This document shows positions 60,890 through 64,000 of a DNA stretch of 64,000 bases, one piece after another. The notes under the pieces are model-generated. The model was not told the DNA's origin. It ran no database searches and worked only from the letters and a program-made list of their open reading frames with translations. Source of the DNA: Mucilaginibacter sp. (GTDB lineage: Bacteria > Bacteroidota > Bacteroidia > Sphingobacteriales > Sphingobacteriaceae); contig NZ_JAQBOW010000162.1 of assembly GCF_028287845.1 (NCBI RefSeq), positions 105,480-169,479 on the forward strand. Reading direction: 5' to 3'. Each line of letters begins with the position of its first letter. The first letter of the stretch is position 1. Both the position numbers and the translations under genes were made by a program.

Positions 60890-61465
60890 TTATAAAGTTT
60901 GTAAATGGTGAACATACATGATCACTTTCCAGCGCTCTTCCGGATTTAACTGCGAGGCATAAGAGCCCATTGCGTTTAAACCATACGTAATAGTATGATA
61001 TATCTTACCGTCAGTAAGATCTTTCATAGCGCCACCACGAGACGACTGGCCCTTTGAGTATGATGGCGGCGGCGGAAAACCGTGCGTTGTAACTATACCA
61101 TCACCCTGTCCGGTTGCACCGTGACATGGAGAGCAAAAAGTTACAAATAACGCCTTGCCTTCAGCATAATTTTTTTGCGTTTGTGGCAGCATGCTCTTAA
61201 CTTCTACACTTGCCAGTTCATACCCTTCGGTAGTTTTAGGATAATCAAATCTTGTAAAACCAATTGGCGTAGTGCCCGCCGGTGGTAACTGTGCTGTTTT
61301 ACCATCCTTAAAATTCGGATTCTTCTGATCCGGATCATAAGCAATGTGTTCATACATATTGGGGGCATATTCCCAACCGGTACTTCTCTTACTATCGCAC
61401 GATGTAACTACAATCGATGCAGTAATAGTGATAACCGCTAAACCCAATATTCTAAATTTATTCAT
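60890..61465 (-). CDS. actE: Alternative complex III monohaem cytochrome c, ActE
   Basis: A 191-residue lipoprotein. The signal ends SIVVTSC, so I start at ATG 61465 (MNKFRILGLAV); a frame 12 codons longer would overlap actD by 44 bases. The c-type haem motif is FCSPCHGATGQGDG (CxxCH), with a likely distal Met in LNAMGSYA. ActE passes electrons to the oxidase or to a mobile carrier. It overlaps the end of actD by eight bases. Confidence 0.93.
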   Translation of the reverse strand: MNKFRILGLAVITITASIVVTSCDSKRSTGWEYAPNMYEHIAYDPDQKNPNFKDGKTAQLPPAGTTPIGFTRFDYPKTTEGYELASVEVKSMLPQTQKNYAEGKALFVTFCSPCHGATGQGDGIVTTHGFPPPPSYSKGQSSRGGAMKDLTDGKIYHTITYGLNAMGSYASQLNPEERWKVIMYVHHLQTL

Positions 61466-61994
61466 AGCTAACATATTTTCTGTCGTTATGCTTAATTTCA
61501 ACTGCTCCCGCTTCTTTTAGTAAATTAGTAATGTCCTCATGAGGGATATTACCTTTAGCATCAATGGCTATAACAAACCTGTCGTTAGTTGCTCTCAGGT
61601 CCATAACCCTTGGCGCACGGCCCGGGAAAAGGTGTGTAGCATAAAAGAAAGTAAATGTCATACCAAAAGCGGCAAACAATACAGACCACTCAAATGTAAC
61701 CGGGATAAAATCCGGAACGGCAAAGTGCGGCTTACCACCAATGTTCATTGGCCAATCATGTACCAGGAAGTAATACACTAAACTTAATATAGTTGTACCA
61801 CCTACGCAGCCAAACATAAATGCTGCATAACCTAAGCGAGAATCTTTTATCCCTAATTTTGCTTCAATACCGTGTATAGGCATCGGCGTATACACATCAT
61901 AAATAGGGATGCTGTTTTTTTGTAGTTTGTCAATCCCGTGCATCATTTCATCGGGATCATCAAAAAGGCCTAATATAAATTTCGTGCTGCTCAT
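61458..61994 (-). CDS. actD: Alternative complex III membrane subunit ActD (DUF3341)
   Basis: A 178-residue protein, the DUF3341 family. LGLFDDPDEMMHGIDKLQKN and IYDVYTPMPIHGIEAKLG are hallmarks; two membrane helices follow (LGYAAFMFGCVGGTTILSLVYY, FEWSVLFAAFGMTFTFFYAT), then HLFPGRAPRVMDLRATNDRFVIAID. It contacts ActC and ActF in the membrane. Short spacing of four bases to actC. Confidence 0.95.
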   Translation of the reverse strand: MSSTKFILGLFDDPDEMMHGIDKLQKNSIPIYDVYTPMPIHGIEAKLGIKDSRLGYAAFMFGCVGGTTILSLVYYFLVHDWPMNIGGKPHFAVPDFIPVTFEWSVLFAAFGMTFTFFYATHLFPGRAPRVMDLRATNDRFVIAIDAKGNIPHEDITNLLKEAGAVEIKHNDRKYVSYE

Positions 61995-61997
61995 AGT

Positions 61998-63470
61998 TTA
62001 TGCGTTTTCGTATTCTGATACATCAACACTATCAAATTTCTCTAAGTTTTTCTTGTAGAATGCCACTTGCGCTACGTCAAGGTGCCCTGCTTCAATTTGC
62101 TTGCGTTTTTCCTGCTCGCTTTGCTCTTTCAGTAACAGTTTCACCTCGGCCATTGCAATTGAAGGCAATACACGGATAAACAACAAGAACAAGGTAAAGA
62201 ATACACCTATAGATCCGATGAATACCGATACATCAATCCAGGTTGGGTAAAACATGGCCCAGCTTGATGGTATATAATCGCGGTGTAATGAGGTTACGAT
62301 GATAACAAAACGTTCAAACCACATACCTATGTTTACAATGATGGATAACACCCATGACATTGCGATATTGGTACGTACTTTTTTAAACCACATTACCTGG
62401 GTCATTAATACGTTACAGCCGTACATCATACAAGCTGCCCACCAGTACGGACCAATAAACCTGTTCAAGAAGGTATATTGTTCATACTCACCACCAGAGT
62501 AATAAGCGATAAAGAATTCTGTAATATAAGCCACGCCTACTACCGAACCTGTTACAAGGATGATCTTGTTCATTGATTCAATATGGAACATGGTAATATA
62601 GTTCTCTAATCCTAATACTTTACGGGTAACTAATAATAAGGTTTGCACCATAGCAAAACCAGAGAAGATAGCTCCTGCAACGAAATATGGAGGGAAAATA
62701 GTAGTGTGCCATCCCGGCTCTAATGATGTTGCAAAGTCCATTGATACAATGGTGTGAACCGATAATACCAGCGGTGTAGATATACCTGCTAATATTAAAG
62801 ATACGGTTTCAAAACGCTGCCAGGTTTTTACTGAACCTGTCCATCCGAAAGAAAGTATAGAATATATTCTGCGGTACCAGCCTGTTCCGCGGTCACGTAT
62901 GGTAGCTATGTCAGGCAATAAACCTGTGTACCAGAATACTAATGATACCGAGAAATAAGTTGAGATCGCGAACACGTCCCAGATCAGCGGCGAGTTAAAG
63001 TTAACCCATAACGAGCCATATTGGTTAGGCAATGGTAAGCAATATAGTGCCATCCATGGGCGGCCCATGTGTGATACTACGTAAGTAGCAGCGCAAATTA
63101 CCGCGAAGATGGTCATCGCTTCTGCCGAGCGGTTAATAGAGTTACGCCATTTTTGACGGAATAGTAATAATACTGCCGAGATCAATGTACCGGCGTGACC
63201 AATACCTACCCACCACACGAAACCGGTGATATCCCAGGCCCATCCTACTGTTTTGTTTAACCCCCATGAGCCTATACCGTACCAAAATGTCCAGCTTACA
63301 GCAAACACCCAAAGACAAGCGCCTAATGATGCAACCGTAAAACCTATCCACCAGGCCTTGTTTGGCTTATTTTCAACAGCGAACAAAACATCATCTGTAA
63401 CTTTGGCATAGGTTATATCCTTGCCTGTAACCAGCGGTTCCCTTATAATTGATTCTTTATGAGATGCCAT
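61998..63470 (-). CDS. actC: Alternative complex III membrane subunit ActC (NrfD-like)
   Basis: A 490-residue protein with ten helices, NrfD/PsrC family. VVSHMGRPWMALYCLPLPNQYG, VFAISTYFSVSLVFWYTGLLPD and SVHTIVSMDFATSLEPGWHTTIFPPYFVAGAIFSG are characteristic. ActC contributes the quinol site next to the iron-sulfur subunit ActB. It follows actB by 21 bases. The C-terminus is a charged tail (EQSEQEKRKQIEAGHLD). Confidence 0.95.
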   Translation of the reverse strand: MASHKESIIREPLVTGKDITYAKVTDDVLFAVENKPNKAWWIGFTVASLGACLWVFAVSWTFWYGIGSWGLNKTVGWAWDITGFVWWVGIGHAGTLISAVLLLFRQKWRNSINRSAEAMTIFAVICAATYVVSHMGRPWMALYCLPLPNQYGSLWVNFNSPLIWDVFAISTYFSVSLVFWYTGLLPDIATIRDRGTGWYRRIYSILSFGWTGSVKTWQRFETVSLILAGISTPLVLSVHTIVSMDFATSLEPGWHTTIFPPYFVAGAIFSGFAMVQTLLLVTRKVLGLENYITMFHIESMNKIILVTGSVVGVAYITEFFIAYYSGGEYEQYTFLNRFIGPYWWAACMMYGCNVLMTQVMWFKKVRTNIAMSWVLSIIVNIGMWFERFVIIVTSLHRDYIPSSWAMFYPTWIDVSVFIGSIGVFFTLFLLFIRVLPSIAMAEVKLLLKEQSEQEKRKQIEAGHLDVAQVAFYKKNLEKFDSVDVSEYENA

Positions 63471-63491
63471 ATTGTATAGCTATTGTATATA

Positions 63492-64000
63492 TTAAGCTTC
63501 TAATTCAGTTGTGTTTCTAACCTTAACCTGGTAACCAATACCCGGCTGTACGTTTAATTCTTCCAGAACGTAATAAGTTCTTTCGCTCCTTAATGCTTTT
63601 GATACTTCAGAGTCAGGATCATTTCCGTTACCAAAAACAATTGCATTTGCAGGGCATGTTTGCTGGCAAGCTACTTTGATATCGCCATCTTTAACTGGGC
63701 GTTTTTCAATTTTAGCCTTTAATTTGCCGGCCTGTATACGTTGTACGCACATAGAGCATTTTTCCATAACCCCACGGAAACGTGTAGTTACATCAGGATT
63801 TAATACTAATTGTGTATGCTCGTTACTCAGGTAGTTATCAAAACGAGAATCGTTCCAGTAATTGAACCAGTTGAAGCGACGAACTTTAAACGGACAGTTG
63901 TTAGCGCAATAACGTGTACCTACGCAACGGTTGTAAGCCATGTGGTTCAAACCTTCTGATGAGTGAACGGTAGCTAATACCGGGCAAACAGTTTCGCAAG
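63492..64000 (-). CDS. actB: Alternative complex III iron-sulfur/molybdopterin-like subunit ActB, C-terminal part
   Basis: The frame enters from beyond position 64000; 169 C-terminal residues are visible. Three cysteine clusters of a multi-[Fe-S] ferredoxin domain are present: CETVCP (at the window edge), [34 protein letters not shown] and [14 protein letters not shown]. It is the iron-sulfur part of the ActB subunit, which also has a molybdopterin-like N-terminal part not in this window. It heads the visible respiratory block. Confidence 0.93.
   Translation of the reverse strand, partial: CETVCPVLATVHSSEGLNHMAYNRCVGTRYCANNCPFKVRRFNWFNYWNDSRFDNYLSNEHTQLVLNPDVTTRFRGVMEKCSMCVQRIQAGKLKAKIEKRPVKDGDIKVACQQTCPANAIVFGNGNDPDSEVSKALRSERTYYVLEELNVQPGIGYQVKVRNTTELEA

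Overview
The window reads as a chromosome segment from a member of the Bacteroidota, most likely the family Sphingobacteriaceae (Mucilaginibacter- or Pedobacter-like). The reasons are a gliding/type IX secretion cluster (gldKLMN plus a PorW/SprE homologue), alternative complex III fused in one gene order with an A1-type haem-copper oxidase, an ATP synthase operon that lacks atpD and atpC, many DUFs typical of this phylum (DUF4271, DUF4286, DUF420, DUF2461, DUF983), absence of clear Shine-Dalgarno sites, and TAnnTTTG-type -7 promoter boxes. The genus is an inference. No rRNA, tRNA, CRISPR array or complete insertion sequence was recognised.

Layout. 1-2.5 kb: 5' end of secA (minus) and purD (plus). 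2.5-8.4 kb: F-type ATP synthase genes on the minus strand (small AtpI-like gene, small membrane protein, atpB, atpE, atpF, atpH, atpA, atpG). 8.5-15.5 kb: porW/sprE, a PBP1A-type peptidoglycan synthase and uvrC (plus). 15.8-22.6 kb (minus): gldK, gldL, gldM, gldN, hemD and a DUF4271 membrane protein. 22.8-25.9 kb: a chromate cassette (ChrB-domain/AraC fusion regulator, DUF1259 protein, ChrA). 25.9-41.4 kb: mixed genes, including a PAS histidine kinase, hemW, two tandem JmjC/cupin paralogues, a PfkB sugar kinase, a vWA/MoxR-type pair with a metallophosphoesterase and a UbiA-like protein, and a CocE-type hydrolase. 41.5-45.7 kb (minus): an S9-family protein that has lost its catalytic serine and histidine, followed by a histidine kinase and an OmpR-type regulator. 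45.9-50.9 kb: a TPR protein, DUF4286, rfbC, an OmpA-like lipoprotein, DUF2461 and DUF983. 51-64 kb (minus): the respiratory block actB (partial)-C-D-E-F, ctaC, ctaD, ctaA, ctaB, two subunit III genes, subunit IV, sco and DUF420.

The most unusual feature lies between genes. At least ten spacers are built from a short word private to that spacer, repeated several times and then repeated again in inverted orientation, so that each can fold into an imperfect hairpin. Many begin at or just after a stop codon. In the ATP synthase operon, palindromic DNA sits at each junction where subunit stoichiometry falls (c to b, b to delta, alpha to gamma) and is missing where it rises or is level. In the respiratory block such spacers separate the core enzyme genes from assembly genes. 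A second group of palindromes (TCATT...GAGGAACGA...AATCT) has several copies, including a composite element of about 200 bp present twice. A separate element of about 425 bp has inverted ends of about 70 bp.

The best candidates for new protein biology are the ChrB-AraC/DUF1259/ChrA cassette and the apparently dead S9 peptidase that heads a two-component operon. Smaller points are an SCO protein without its copper-binding histidine, an EF-hand loop inside a DUF420 protein, and a CuA subunit without the usual Mg-site glutamate.
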